From assembly GCA_018064385.1 (NCBI GenBank), contig JAGHVI010000147.1, forward strand, positions 1 through 22,466: 22,466 nt of DNA, in the 5' to 3' direction. Positions 6,833 to 15,152 of this stretch are shown here, one piece after another. Origin of the DNA: Candidatus Minthenecus merdequi (GTDB lineage Bacteria; Bacteroidota; Bacteroidia; Bacteroidales; Paludibacteraceae). The translations under genes were made by a program, and so were the position numbers. A model generated the notes under the pieces. It saw only the letters and a list, made by a program, of their open reading frames with translations. It did no database searches and was not told the origin of the DNA. Each line of letters starts with the position of its first letter. The stretch's first letter is position 1.

Positions 6833-8167
6833 ATGAATCTATTTTGGAAAAGACTCTTCGGGAAGCTCCAATCCACTGAGCGTTACGAAGAGGAGAAAAA
6901 ACAGCTTCTGGCTGATTTCAATCGTTATGCAGCAGTTCGCGAATCAGACCTATTGAAAGAGTACAACGCATTGATTGAGAAGGTTAAATCGGCTGACTTT
7001 CAAGCTAATAAGAAAGCCTTAAAATCGCGTAAGTACAAAGATACAGAGGAGTATCGCGATATGCACAAGTTTGAAAAACTTGTTGCCGACAGAGACATCA
7101 TACGATTCTATGAAATCCAGAAGAACGGCACACTTGCCGAATATCTTGCATTCAAACAGAAGCCAGAATTTGAAAAATTGAACGACCCTAAAGCGGTCAA
7201 AGAGTCGCCAGAGTTGACACGTCTCAAGAATTTTGAGAAGTCGGATGACTATAAACTTTATCTTCGTTTCAACGACTCCTACGTCATCAAGGAGTATGAA
7301 GAACTCAAGAAAAAGGTAAACACCGAAGACTTCAAAAAACGTAACGACTTCTGGTCTAATCCTAATCGTTATGAGACAACTGATGATTTTCGCACTGAGC
7401 AGCGTTTGGCAGAACTTGAAAAGAATCCAGACATTCTATTCTTCAAGCGATGCAACTACAAACGTTTCTCATTCATTGATAACTTTGTTGAGGTATTCGA
7501 TGACCATTTCTCGTATGCCAAGTTGAGTGATGGTTTGTGGAAACCTGGTTTTCACTATATTTCAGACCAACTGAAGAGTGTTCATTCCTTCCTCAATGAA
7601 CGTCAGGCAAATAATGGAGGCAAGAATGTCAAACTCAATGGTGCTATGATGATTCTCACTAAAGCTGAGGCTGCAAAATCTTCTGCTTGGCATCCAGCTC
7701 GCGGTTTTGTGATGAAAGATTACGAGTTTACCTCCGATGTCGTCAATGGTTACAATGCAATACATACAAACAAAGGTCTTTTCCGTGCAAAAATGCGTTT
7801 TACGGGAAGCACTGATGTCTGCCACGCTTTTTGGCTTGTTGGTGACCATAAGACCCCTCATATCAATATCATCAAAAACAATGGTGGAAAGCTTGAGGTT
7901 GGTGTATATTATACAGCAAACGGCAATGTGCAATACACTCACGAATTAATAAAAGGAATTAACCCTGAGAATTGGTACTACTATGAGGTAGAATGGAACG
8001 AGCATGAACTTATCTGGTACATCAACAACCTTGAGGTATTCCGCACATCTGCAGTAAATCCAAATGAGGATCTCTTCCCTATGTTCAATTCCTTCATTCC
8101 TGAGAATATGAAGGGAGGCGAAGCTGTGATGGAAGTTGACCACGTTCAGGTATTTAAACTTAAATAA
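6833..8167 (+). CDS. GH16/laminarinase-fold protein with duplicated helical N-terminus
   Basis: The 444-residue protein has no signal peptide. Residues 40-97 and 151-208 are two copies of a charged helical unit: LLKEYNALIEKVKSADF aligns with VIKEYEELKKKVNTEDF, KYKDTEEYRD with RYETTDDFRT, and RDIIRFYEIQK with PDILFFKRCN. Residues about 230-444 resemble the concanavalin-like fold of GH16 enzymes (GLFRAKMRFTGS, HAFWLVGD, NWYYYEVEWNEHELIWYINN, VMEVDHVQVF). Where active GH16 enzymes have an ExDxxE motif, this protein reads HINIIKN (343-349), so both catalytic Glu appear to be absent. A cytoplasmic carbohydrate-binding or structural role is inferred. A promoter lies just upstream; the DAHP synthase ATG is 51 bases downstream and may share its transcript. 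Confidence 0.75.
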   Translation: MNLFWKRLFGKLQSTERYEEEKKQLLADFNRYAAVRESDLLKEYNALIEKVKSADFQANKKALKSRKYKDTEEYRDMHKFEKLVADRDIIRFYEIQKNGTLAEYLAFKQKPEFEKLNDPKAVKESPELTRLKNFEKSDDYKLYLRFNDSYVIKEYEELKKKVNTEDFKKRNDFWSNPNRYETTDDFRTEQRLAELEKNPDILFFKRCNYKRFSFIDNFVEVFDDHFSYAKLSDGLWKPGFHYISDQLKSVHSFLNERQANNGGKNVKLNGAMMILTKAEAAKSSAWHPARGFVMKDYEFTSDVVNGYNAIHTNKGLFRAKMRFTGSTDVCHAFWLVGDHKTPHINIIKNNGGKLEVGVYYTANGNVQYTHELIKGINPENWYYYEVEWNEHELIWYINNLEVFRTSAVNPNEDLFPMFNSFIPENMKGGEAVMEVDHVQVFKLK

Positions 8168-8218
8168 TAATTGAGGGTTTGTGTAGTTGGTTATGACTGC
8201 GCAAGCCCTTATTATGTT

Positions 8219-8974
8219 ATGATACAGCGTACAGAATATACAACTATCATTGCAGGACCTTGTGCCGTTGAGTCGTTTGAACAGATGGATACTGTCTGTA
8301 ATACACTTAGTCGCTTGGGTTTAACGCATTTAAGAGGTGGTTGTTTCAAACCCAGAACAAAGTGTGATACATTCCGCGGACTTGGCGTTGAAGGGCTTGC
8401 GATAATGTCGGAAATGCGTCGCAAATATGGTCTTACGATTATTACTGAAGTCCGTGATACAAAGCACCTTGATTTGGTGGCAGAAACCGCTGACATCATC
8501 CAGATTGGAGCCAAAAGTATGTTTGACAACGACCTTCTTTTGGCTTGTGGTGAATTAAAAAAAACAATAGTGCTTAAACGAAACTTTGCGGCTACAGTCA
8601 AAGAGTTAGTAAGCGCAGCCGAGTTTATCTCGTCCAAAGGCAACGATGACATTATACTTTGTGAACGCGGCATTCGAACGTTTGAAACAAACACGCGATT
8701 TACGCTTGACCTTTGTGGAGTGGCTTGGCTGAAACAGAACACCAACTTTCCAATCATCATTGATCCTTCACACGCTATGGGGTTGGCATACGGAGTTCCA
8801 GACCTGGCAAGAGCAAGCGTGGCAATGGGTATCGATGGATTGATGTTAGAAATACACCCGGAACCATCCAAAGCTCTCTCAGATGCACGGCAACAACTGG
8901 ATATGAAACAGTTTGAACAGCTCTATTCATCGCTAATACCAATTGCTCAATCTATTGGAAAAAATTTAATATAG
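8219..8974 (+). CDS. 3-deoxy-7-phosphoheptulonate (DAHP) synthase, type I-beta-like, no regulatory domain
   Basis: This enzyme joins phosphoenolpyruvate and erythrose 4-phosphate in the first step of the shikimate pathway. I choose ATG 8219 (251 residues); an in-frame TTG at 8171 would add 16 residues unlike the family. Seen motifs: IAGPCAVES (11-19), GGCFKPRTKCDTFRGLG (40-56), QIGAKSM (95-101), LKRNFAATVKE (119-129), CERGIRTFE (148-156), DPSHAMG (182-188) and EIHPEPSKALSD (211-222). KPRT rather than KANR separates DAHP from KDO8P synthase. The usual I-beta stretch KPRTSPYSFQGLG is changed to KPRTKCDTFRGLG. Neither an ACT/ferredoxin-like domain nor the chorismate mutase domain common in Bacteroides is attached, so feedback control is not evident. 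Confidence 0.88.
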   Translation: MIQRTEYTTIIAGPCAVESFEQMDTVCNTLSRLGLTHLRGGCFKPRTKCDTFRGLGVEGLAIMSEMRRKYGLTIITEVRDTKHLDLVAETADIIQIGAKSMFDNDLLLACGELKKTIVLKRNFAATVKELVSAAEFISSKGNDDIILCERGIRTFETNTRFTLDLCGVAWLKQNTNFPIIIDPSHAMGLAYGVPDLARASVAMGIDGLMLEIHPEPSKALSDARQQLDMKQFEQLYSSLIPIAQSIGKNLI

Positions 8975-8980
8975 AATACT

Positions 8981-9457
8981 ATGAAAAAAACACTTTTTAT
9001 TGCTCTCTTGGCTCTTGTTTCAGTAGCAGCCAGTGCAAAACTTCCTTCGGTTCAACTTAAGGATATTGAAGGTAATGTGGTTAACACAGCCGAACTTTTG
9101 AATGATGGAAAGCCATTCATAGTCAGTTTTTTTGCAACATGGTGCAAGCCTTGTATGCGAGAAATCGAAGCTATCAATGATAACTATATCGACTGGCAGG
9201 AAGAGACTGGCGTTAAACTGATTCTCGTCTCAATCGACGAAGGTCAGAACGTTGCCAAGGTTAAGCCACTTGTTGACTCAAAAGGTTGGGAATTCCAGGT
9301 TCTTTTGGATCCTAATGGCGATTTCAAGCGTGCAATGAACGTACAGATGGTACCTTCTCTCTTTATCCTTGACGGTCAGGGTAATGTGGTTGAATCACAT
9401 ACAAGTTATACCGATGGTTCAGAGGAACATATAATCGAAACACTTCGTAAAATATGA
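8981..9457 (+). CDS. TlpA/ResA-like exported thioredoxin-fold protein
   Basis: A 158-residue thioredoxin-like protein with a signal peptide (MKKTLFIALLALVSVAASA). The active site is WCKPC (C55, C58), preceded by IVSFFAT, and the conserved cis-Pro lies in MVPSLFILD. The short length without an N-terminal DUF4369 domain places it with simple ResA/TlpA proteins, which act as thiol-disulfide reductants in the periplasm. The start is 6 bases after the DAHP synthase stop, and its end overlaps the next gene by 4 bases (ATGA). The position at the head of a run of envelope genes, one of which is another CxxC thioredoxin-fold protein, suggests it reduces or isomerises disulfides in those neighbours (inference). 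Confidence 0.9.
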   Translation: MKKTLFIALLALVSVAASAKLPSVQLKDIEGNVVNTAELLNDGKPFIVSFFATWCKPCMREIEAINDNYIDWQEETGVKLILVSIDEGQNVAKVKPLVDSKGWEFQVLLDPNGDFKRAMNVQMVPSLFILDGQGNVVESHTSYTDGSEEHIIETLRKI

Positions 9458-11190
9458 AACGTTCTTTAAGTATTATAATACTTCTTCTTTCATTTTCGGT
9501 TGCACTTTCAGCTAACGAGCCCGCTGATTCGGCATCAACCAAGAAAAAGAAAGAGAGTTCAGTCCAGCTTCATGGATCTTTTCAAACTGACATACTTGTT
9601 CCTCAAGAGGACAAAGCAATTGGTGCTACTGCTGACGATCCCTTCCTGAGTAACTCGTACCTCAACCTTAACCTTACCTCTAACTATGTCAATGCAGGAG
9701 CTCGACTTGAATTGATGCACAAACCGTTGCCTGGTTTTGAGGATGGTTTTGCTGGTGCTGGTATTAAAGGACTTTATGTTTCAGGAGGTTATAAATATTT
9801 CAACATAACCATTGGTGATATTTATGACCAGTTTGGCTCGGGTATGCTTTTCCGTGCTTACGAAGATAGAAACCTTGGTGTTGACAATGCGATACGTGGT
9901 GCCCGGCTTATACTCACTCCATACAAGGGTATTACATTCAAGGCTCTTGGTGGTATGCAACGTCAATACTTCAATTTTGGCAAAGACAATGATTGGGGCT
10001 TCGACTATTCCAAGAATGGAATGATTGGTTTCAATCTTGACCTTGACATCGATCAGTGGTCTCAATTTATGATTGACAACGACTACCATCTTCGTCTTGG
10101 TGGCTCATTTGTCTCGAAATATAACGACGACGAGGACATCGTCATTATGGATAACACTGGAGCATATCGTCTGAACCTTCCCAAGTTCGTAGGTGCAGGC
10201 GAGATTCGTGCTGACTTCTCGCACTCAGGTTGGCGTGCAATGTTGGAATATGCCTACAAATCTAACGACCCTACAGCAGAGAACGAATATAGTTACCGTC
10301 CTGGTCAGGCTGTCTTTGCATCACTTGGTTATTCGAGGTTGGGTATGAGTATTCTTGCTCAAATCAAACGTTCCGAGAATATGACCTTCCGTTCTGACCG
10401 AAGATTTGGAGCAACAGCCGGTAACCTCAACAACATGCCTGCCTTTGGGTTCACTCATACATACGCTTGCGCAAGTAATCTTCCATACGCTACCCAGGCT
10501 AACGGAGAGTGGGCATATCAACTTGAACTTGCATATAAATTCAAGGCAAAAACCGCTATGGGTGGTAAATATGGAACTACATTCAAAATACGTGGTACTT
10601 ATGTCCGTGGATTGGACAGCACAGCTGTTGATAAGGTTCATGGTACGCTTAGGGGTACTGATGGTTTCAAAACCACCTTCTTCGGTCAGGGCGAAGAGTA
10701 CTATCTGGATGCTCATCTTGAATTTAATAAACGTATAACCAAGCAATTCTCGATGATAGCGATGTATATGTATCAGCGGTACAATCAGAATGTTATCCGT
10801 GGTCATGGAGAATTCCTTCAAGCTCACACTATCATTACAGATTTCAACATCAAATGCAGCAAGAACGTCAATCTCCGTATTGAGGGGCAGTTCCAATATA
10901 CCAACCAGAGCAAAGAGGATTACGAACTTGGCGGGCATGATTATGGTAGCAACGTTTTCAGCCTTATAGAAGTCTCTTTATTCAAGAACTTTATGCTTTC
11001 TGGTTCTGAACACTACTATTTCCGTAGCGACATCAGTTACTATAATGTCACTTTTGCGTACACTCATGGAGCTCATCGTGTTCAGTTGGCATATCTTCGT
11101 GCAAAAGAGGGTTACAATTGCAATGGTGGTGTCTGTCGTCAGATTCCAGCACAGAAAGGTCTTACCGTTGGCTACTTTGTCCAATTCTAA
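9454..11190 (+). CDS. DUF6029-type outer-membrane beta-barrel protein
   Basis: A 578-residue protein with a signal peptide (MKRSLSIIILLLSFSVALSA) and, after a short linker, alternating amphipathic strands rich in aromatic residues to the C-terminus (ending GYFVQF, a final aromatic as in outer-membrane barrels). Early features such as SSVQLHGSFQTDIL, YINLN-like strand blocks and FGSGMLFRAYEDRNLGVDNAIRGARL fit the DUF6029 family of Bacteroidota. Near the end is a CNGGVCRQIP segment (C556, C561), giving a CxxxxC pair. Function of the family is not known to me. It overlaps the TlpA-like gene by 4 bases and lies 11 bases before the Omp28 gene, so all are probably translated from one mRNA. Confidence 0.8.
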   Translation: MKRSLSIIILLLSFSVALSANEPADSASTKKKKESSVQLHGSFQTDILVPQEDKAIGATADDPFLSNSYLNLNLTSNYVNAGARLELMHKPLPGFEDGFAGAGIKGLYVSGGYKYFNITIGDIYDQFGSGMLFRAYEDRNLGVDNAIRGARLILTPYKGITFKALGGMQRQYFNFGKDNDWGFDYSKNGMIGFNLDLDIDQWSQFMIDNDYHLRLGGSFVSKYNDDEDIVIMDNTGAYRLNLPKFVGAGEIRADFSHSGWRAMLEYAYKSNDPTAENEYSYRPGQAVFASLGYSRLGMSILAQIKRSENMTFRSDRRFGATAGNLNNMPAFGFTHTYACASNLPYATQANGEWAYQLELAYKFKAKTAMGGKYGTTFKIRGTYVRGLDSTAVDKVHGTLRGTDGFKTTFFGQGEEYYLDAHLEFNKRITKQFSMIAMYMYQRYNQNVIRGHGEFLQAHTIITDFNIKCSKNVNLRIEGQFQYTNQSKEDYELGGHDYGSNVFSLIEVSLFKNFMLSGSEHYYFRSDISYYNVTFAYTHGAHRVQLAYLRAKEGYNCNGGVCRQIPAQKGLTVGYFVQF

Positions 11191-11201
11191 CTATGTAGAT
11201 T

Positions 11202-12443
11202 ATGAAAAAGATATTAATTGCGCTTGTCGCTGTATTTGCATTTGCTGCCTGCGATGTCATCAAACAGGATGATCGTTTTGAACCTGTTGGAACATCTGAG
11301 ACTTCTGAACGTAAAGTTCTTCTAATGGATTTTACGGGTTGGCGTTGCGTCAACTGTCCTGATGCTGCTGAAAATGCGCGTCAGATAGCTGAAGCTTATC
11401 CAGAGAACTGCATTGTTGTATCTATGCATCCTGAAGGAATGAGTTTTACTGAACCTGGTGCTGAAGGACCTAAATTTGCTTCGAAAGAAGCTATGGATTA
11501 TTTCAAAGCTTTCGGAGGTTCGGTAGGAACAGGTCTTCCAAAAGGTGTTATAGATATGAAAAAATATGGGGGTGAGTATCTTAATTCGTTTGATAAATGG
11601 GCAGCAGCTGTTCTAAAACGAATGAATGACGCAGCTCGTTACACTCTTAATATCAAGGCTGATGAAAACTCATATATAGTAGAGGCTGCTTGTGTTGAAG
11701 GCCTTACCACTGCATCCGAGCATTTGCTTGTATGGTTGGTCGAGGACAGCATCGTCGCACCTCAACTCACTCAAAGCGGTGCAGAGAATGAATATATGCA
11801 TCGTCATGTCTTCCGTCGTTGTCTCAATGGTGATGGCGACATTTGGGGTGAGTCTTTAGCATTTGATTTTGATAATCAAGCGACAGTTACTGGTGAAATT
11901 ACTCTTAATCCTCTTGTCGGCAAACGTTACGTTGTTGTAGCTGTCCTTGTAGATGGCGAAACACACGAAGTTCTTCAGTCTGCCGAGGCTGTTATTGGAG
12001 CATCTGGTCCAGCCAAAAATCCTGGTTTCTTCACTGTTACGGACGAAAACAACGAAAAAGAGTATAATAATGGTGATACCATATACGTTACTCACTTCGA
12101 ATATGGCGAAATGGTCTCTCATTTCAACGTCAATATTGATGACCAGTCAGCAGTAGATTTCTGTCTTGACGAGGAGCGTGAACCAACCTTTGCAGATTAT
12201 ATCTACTCGATGTGCGTATTTGGTGAGTGCCGACAGGATATGACAGGAAGTGGACACTGGGGACCTTTTGAGTTTGAGCAAAGCGAAACTTACCCTGTTC
12301 AGCACCATGTGATGATTCCTGAAGAGAAGTTGGGTGAACCTCACAACATTCCAGTAAAAATTATCTTCTCAAATGGTAATCCACTTGCGACGATGAACCT
12401 TGTCTTTATCTATCAATATACGCCAGAACCTGTCGAAAATTGA
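11202..12443 (+). CDS. Omp28-related lipoprotein with CxxC motif
   Basis: The 413-residue protein begins with a lipoprotein signal (lipobox AFAAC, acylated Cys17). The next domain reads RKVLLMDFTGWRCVNCPDAA, a thioredoxin-fold beginning with CVNC (C49-C52), as in the Omp28 family of Porphyromonas and Bacteroides. Later parts (VEAACVEGLT, VWLVEDSIVAPQ, HRHVFRRCLNGDGDIWG) match the beta-rich Omp28 C-terminal region. It is likely held on the outer membrane by lipid. The gene is 11 bases after the DUF6029 gene and its stop overlaps the next start by one base. The exact role, possibly adhesin or redox-active, is not established. Confidence 0.85.
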   Translation: MKKILIALVAVFAFAACDVIKQDDRFEPVGTSETSERKVLLMDFTGWRCVNCPDAAENARQIAEAYPENCIVVSMHPEGMSFTEPGAEGPKFASKEAMDYFKAFGGSVGTGLPKGVIDMKKYGGEYLNSFDKWAAAVLKRMNDAARYTLNIKADENSYIVEAACVEGLTTASEHLLVWLVEDSIVAPQLTQSGAENEYMHRHVFRRCLNGDGDIWGESLAFDFDNQATVTGEITLNPLVGKRYVVVAVLVDGETHEVLQSAEAVIGASGPAKNPGFFTVTDENNEKEYNNGDTIYVTHFEYGEMVSHFNVNIDDQSAVDFCLDEEREPTFADYIYSMCVFGECRQDMTGSGHWGPFEFEQSETYPVQHHVMIPEEKLGEPHNIPVKIIFSNGNPLATMNLVFIYQYTPEPVEN

Positions 12444-13420
12444 TGAGACAAGCGATTGTCATATTATTAGCCCTACTACTGCTATCTGGCTGTTCGTACG
12501 ACAAGCCAGTGCAGTCGCAGGGCTCTTTTACAATAGATGGTGTCACATACTCTTTTTCGGGACTTCGTGTTGACCATGTCGGCTATGTTGAGGGAAGCGA
12601 CTCTTCGCAATTCATCCTTCGTCTCTCGGCTTTTCCAGGTACAATGACTATGGATACGGTCAGCCACAAAGGTTATGGTACCATTATGCAACTTTTTTTT
12701 GTTGCGTCATCTTGCGACTTTCGTTCGGGCGACTTGTCAAATCGTCTTTTTCAAGATTCGCTTTCTCACGTTGTAAAAATTGCTGAAAGTGGAGATACGA
12801 CAGCTGTTATTCCAATTACTGATGCTTCAGTTGTTGTCTCCTCTGCTGAGAACGGATTTCTTCATTACGACTTCATTCTTACTTCCGCTTCGGGTGTCAC
12901 TTCTGGTAAATATACCGGCACTCACATTGCTAACCGTTTGGTTGACCAACCAGCTTTCGGTGCAATACTCTTTGATACGATTAATTCCTCTCTATCTTCT
13001 GCTATTCTTTACCGTTGGGAACATCTTTTCTCACCTGAACTTTATTACTACGAGTTTGTCTTCTACTCGACAGATTCGCGTTTTGATGACAAAGGCAAAC
13101 TTCGTACGGGAATGCTCTTTACGCTTGGTATTCTTTCCTCATCAAACATTCTTCCTGCCGATGGAGAATATATTGTTTCATCAGAAACAAACACTGATTG
13201 TGTTATGTATGGGCATAAAATCCAAGAAGCCAGTTGGGGAACTTGTTGGAATAATTTTTATGCCGGGTCTTCAATAGGCAAGGCTAATATACTTTCAGGC
13301 ACGCTCAATGACTTCACGATAACCGACGAACAAGTTACGTTCTCATTTGATTTTACAGACCAACTAAACAATGCAGTTAGCGGTTTTTACAGTGGCTCAT
13401 ATATGTCAATTAATCCTTAA
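12443..13420 (+). CDS. Hypothetical lipoprotein with two related beta-rich halves
   Basis: I take ATG 12443 (325 residues), overlapping the Omp28 stop by one base (TGATG); an in-frame TTG sits one codon upstream. The signal is a clear lipoprotein type (LLLLSGCSYD, Cys17). I do not recognise a named domain. Two halves seem related: the first ends HYDFILTSASGVTSGKYTGT and the second ends FSFDFTDQLNNAVSGFYSGS, each preceded by an initial strand block and a VV/VSSE-like stretch. This suggests an internal duplication. It is the last gene of the thioredoxin-DUF6029-Omp28 series, so it is likely a surface or outer-membrane partner of these. Its last 15 bases overlap the tail of the convergent SUMF1 gene. 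Confidence 0.75.
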   Translation: MRQAIVILLALLLLSGCSYDKPVQSQGSFTIDGVTYSFSGLRVDHVGYVEGSDSSQFILRLSAFPGTMTMDTVSHKGYGTIMQLFFVASSCDFRSGDLSNRLFQDSLSHVVKIAESGDTTAVIPITDASVVVSSAENGFLHYDFILTSASGVTSGKYTGTHIANRLVDQPAFGAILFDTINSSLSSAILYRWEHLFSPELYYYEFVFYSTDSRFDDKGKLRTGMLFTLGILSSSNILPADGEYIVSSETNTDCVMYGHKIQEASWGTCWNNFYAGSSIGKANILSGTLNDFTITDEQVTFSFDFTDQLNNAVSGFYSGSYMSINP

Positions 13421-14200
13421 AGCCAACCTCAAGCCGTAATTCAACGTATGAATTTTAGGTTCAATACCTGCGCGGTGTGTATTTCTGCATCTGTTAGCCA
13501 CAGTGCTGTATCCTCCTCCTCTGACGGGGTGGCAAGCCACAGAATCTTCAGGCAGATTAGGATCAAGGTCTGGTCCTTGGGGATTGTCTTCTGGCGAAAA
13601 CGAGTAATAATCTGTGGCATACCAATCCTGACACCACTCCCACACATTGCCAGTCATATCGTAAATTCCCAGTTCATTGGGATTCTTCTCCTTTACACCA
13701 TGTGTTTCGTTACCACTGTTGTCCATAATCCATCCAATTTCGGGTGGATAGTTGCTTCCTGAGAATATATAGCCCTTGCTTTTTCTTCCTCCGATTGCAG
13801 CGAACTCCCATTGAGCCTCGGTTGGAAGTGAGAATCTTTTGCCTGTAATTTCGTTCAGTCGTGCGATGAACTCTTGGCAATCACCCCAAGTGACATTTTC
13901 CACTGGCTTCTGTTCGTAATCAGAGTGATTGCTTGGGTTATTGCCCATAACAGCCTTCCACAACTCTTGCGTAACCTCAGTCTCTGCTATGTAAAATGAT
14001 GAAACGTTCACGCGGTGGGCAGGTCTTTCGCGAGGGTAGGTATCAACAGTGTCGTTAGTCCCCATATTGAATGTGCCGCCTTCAACATAAATCATTCTAA
14101 ATTCTACGCCATTGACAGAAAAGACTTCGTCGGCAGGAGGGTTCGTTGATGAACATTCGACCAAAATCAGTGCTACAAGTATCAGATAAATATGTTTCAT
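13406..14200 (-). CDS. SUMF1/FGE-domain putative lipoprotein
   Basis: I choose ATG 14200 (264 residues), because residues from there form a signal (MKHIYLILVALILVEC); an in-frame ATG at 14290 would put 30 unrelated residues in front. Cys16 is the likely lipidated residue, but the -1 position is Glu, which is unusual for a lipobox. Residues 25-262 are a SUMF1 fold (MIYVEGGTFNMG, VTQELWKAVMG, SLPTEAQWEFAA, LGIYDMTGNVWEWCQDW, VRGGGY, NRCR, NYGLRLAL). The first FGE active-site Cys is missing (Thr233) while the second is kept (Cys238), so formylglycine synthesis is unlikely. GldJ/GldK-type T9SS lipoproteins share this fold, but they are longer. The gene is convergent with, and overlaps by 15 bases, the upstream lipoprotein gene. 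Confidence 0.82.
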   Translation of the reverse strand: MKHIYLILVALILVECSSTNPPADEVFSVNGVEFRMIYVEGGTFNMGTNDTVDTYPRERPAHRVNVSSFYIAETEVTQELWKAVMGNNPSNHSDYEQKPVENVTWGDCQEFIARLNEITGKRFSLPTEAQWEFAAIGGRKSKGYIFSGSNYPPEIGWIMDNSGNETHGVKEKNPNELGIYDMTGNVWEWCQDWYATDYYSFSPEDNPQGPDLDPNLPEDSVACHPVRGGGYSTVANRCRNTHRAGIEPKIHTLNYGLRLALRIN

Positions 14201-14365
14201 AACGCAAAATTTTGTTTGCCTTCCGTATAACTGCACGCTAACCTCTGTAAAGAAGAAACCTGCTCTGTCTCTGATGTATATATGTTCCATCAGTTATATT
14301 CCTTCTTTGTTGAGACTCATCTCAATCAGGCTGCAAAGTGAAGTCAATGGCACGACTCACCATAT

Positions 14366-14398
14366 CAAGCCGCCATTGCAATATACGACGGCGGCTTG
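14366..14398 (-). terminator. Hairpin downstream of rubrerythrin
   Basis: CAAGCCGCC (14366-14374) and GGCGGCTTG (14390-14398) form a perfect 9-bp GC-rich stem around a 15-base loop, 20 bases after the rubrerythrin stop in its reading direction. There is no long U-run on the minus strand, so termination would rest mainly on the stem. Confidence 0.55.
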
Positions 14399-14417
14399 TT
14401 ATATGTTTTGAAAAGAC

Positions 14418-14960
14418 TTAGAAATTGTTTGAACTTATTTCAAAATATGCTTGTGGATGGTCGCATACAGGACAACGGTCAGGGGCATTTGTGCCAATGA
14501 TTATGTGGCCGCAATTACGGCATTCCCAGATGCGTACTTCTCCACGCTGGAAAACCTGCATGGTCTCGATGTTCTTCAGCAAAGCACGATAGCGTTCTTC
14601 GTGGTGCTTCTCGATTGCTGCAACCATACGAAACTTCTTGGCAAGGTCATCAAAACCCTCTGCCTCGGCTGTTTTCGCAAAACCTTCGTACATATCTGTC
14701 CATTCGTAATTCTCACCGTCTGCAGCATCTTTCAGGTTCTCGGTGGTCGAGCCTACACCATCGTAGAGTTCCTTGTACCACATTTTTGCATGCTCTTTCT
14801 CGTTATCGGCTGTTTTCAAAAAGAGTTCGGCAATCTGCTCATAACCATCCTTTTTTGCCTTTGAAGCAAAATATGTGTATTTGTTACGAGCTTGGCTTTC
14901 GCCTGCGAATGCGGCTTGCAGATTTTTCTCGGTCTGGGTGCCAGTGTACTTGTTTTTCAT
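14418..14960 (-). CDS. rbr: Rubrerythrin
   Basis: A 180-residue non-haem iron peroxidase that reduces hydrogen peroxide in the cytoplasm of anaerobes. The N-terminal four-helix diiron domain shows AFAGESQARNKY (Glu21), ADNEKEHAKMW (Glu54, His57), a Glu-bearing third helix near 92-101, and EKHHEERYR (117-125). The C-terminal rubredoxin-like domain has C147-x2-C150 and C163-x2-C166. Length and order are standard for rubrerythrin. It is a single-gene unit with its own near-consensus promoter upstream and a hairpin downstream. Confidence 0.97.
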   Translation of the reverse strand: MKNKYTGTQTEKNLQAAFAGESQARNKYTYFASKAKKDGYEQIAELFLKTADNEKEHAKMWYKELYDGVGSTTENLKDAADGENYEWTDMYEGFAKTAEAEGFDDLAKKFRMVAAIEKHHEERYRALLKNIETMQVFQRGEVRIWECRNCGHIIIGTNAPDRCPVCDHPQAYFEISSNNF

Positions 14961-15043
14961 AGTTGTTTGTTTTTGAATGATGTTTTTGATAATTGATTGT
15001 TGGGTCTTGAGGAATTATGTTTCTCCTTCTCCCAATTTGTCTG

Positions 15044-15074
15044 CAAAGTTAGTGATTTTTTTTGAAATATCAAA
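15044..15074 (-). promoter_or_regulatory. Rubrerythrin promoter, near-consensus Bacteroidota type
   Basis: On the minus strand TTTG (15074-15071) and TAACTTTG (15051-15044) are separated by 19 bases, a full match to the Bacteroidota primary-sigma consensus. The -7 box is about 83 bases upstream of the rubrerythrin ATG, giving a leader of about 75 bases. Confidence 0.8.
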
Positions 15075-15093
15075 AGGTTTTTCAAAGAAAAAA

Positions 15094-15113
15094 CCGTTCT
15101 TTTTTTTGAACGG
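15094..15113 (-). terminator. Intrinsic terminator after the exported protein of the sigma-factor operon
   Basis: CCGTTC (15094-15099) pairs with GAACGG (15108-15113) around an 8-base loop. On the minus strand the stem is followed by a run of T (GAACGGTTTTTTC), giving a standard intrinsic terminator about 40 bases past the stop at 15153. The flanks AAAGAAA and TTTCTTT extend the stem. Confidence 0.85.
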
Positions 15114-15152
15114 CCTTTCTTTTGTTTTTATGTACATGAAAAAGTTGTCGTT

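Noticed and set aside
8171..8218. TTG start for the DAHP synthase
   Set aside because: The family starts close to the TIIAGPCAVES motif, and an ATG at 8219 gives a normal N-terminus.
8212..8871. Minus-strand open frame (219 codons) opposite the DAHP synthase
   Set aside because: Antisense to a clear enzyme gene, low-complexity Ser/Pro-rich translation, no promoter or family signature.
10321..10938. Minus-strand open frame (205 codons) inside the DUF6029 gene
   Set aside because: Shadow of a long barrel gene, with no start context or known motif.
14201..14290. N-terminal extension of the SUMF1 putative lipoprotein from an upstream ATG
   Set aside because: The 30 extra residues would precede a clear signal sequence and have no family match.
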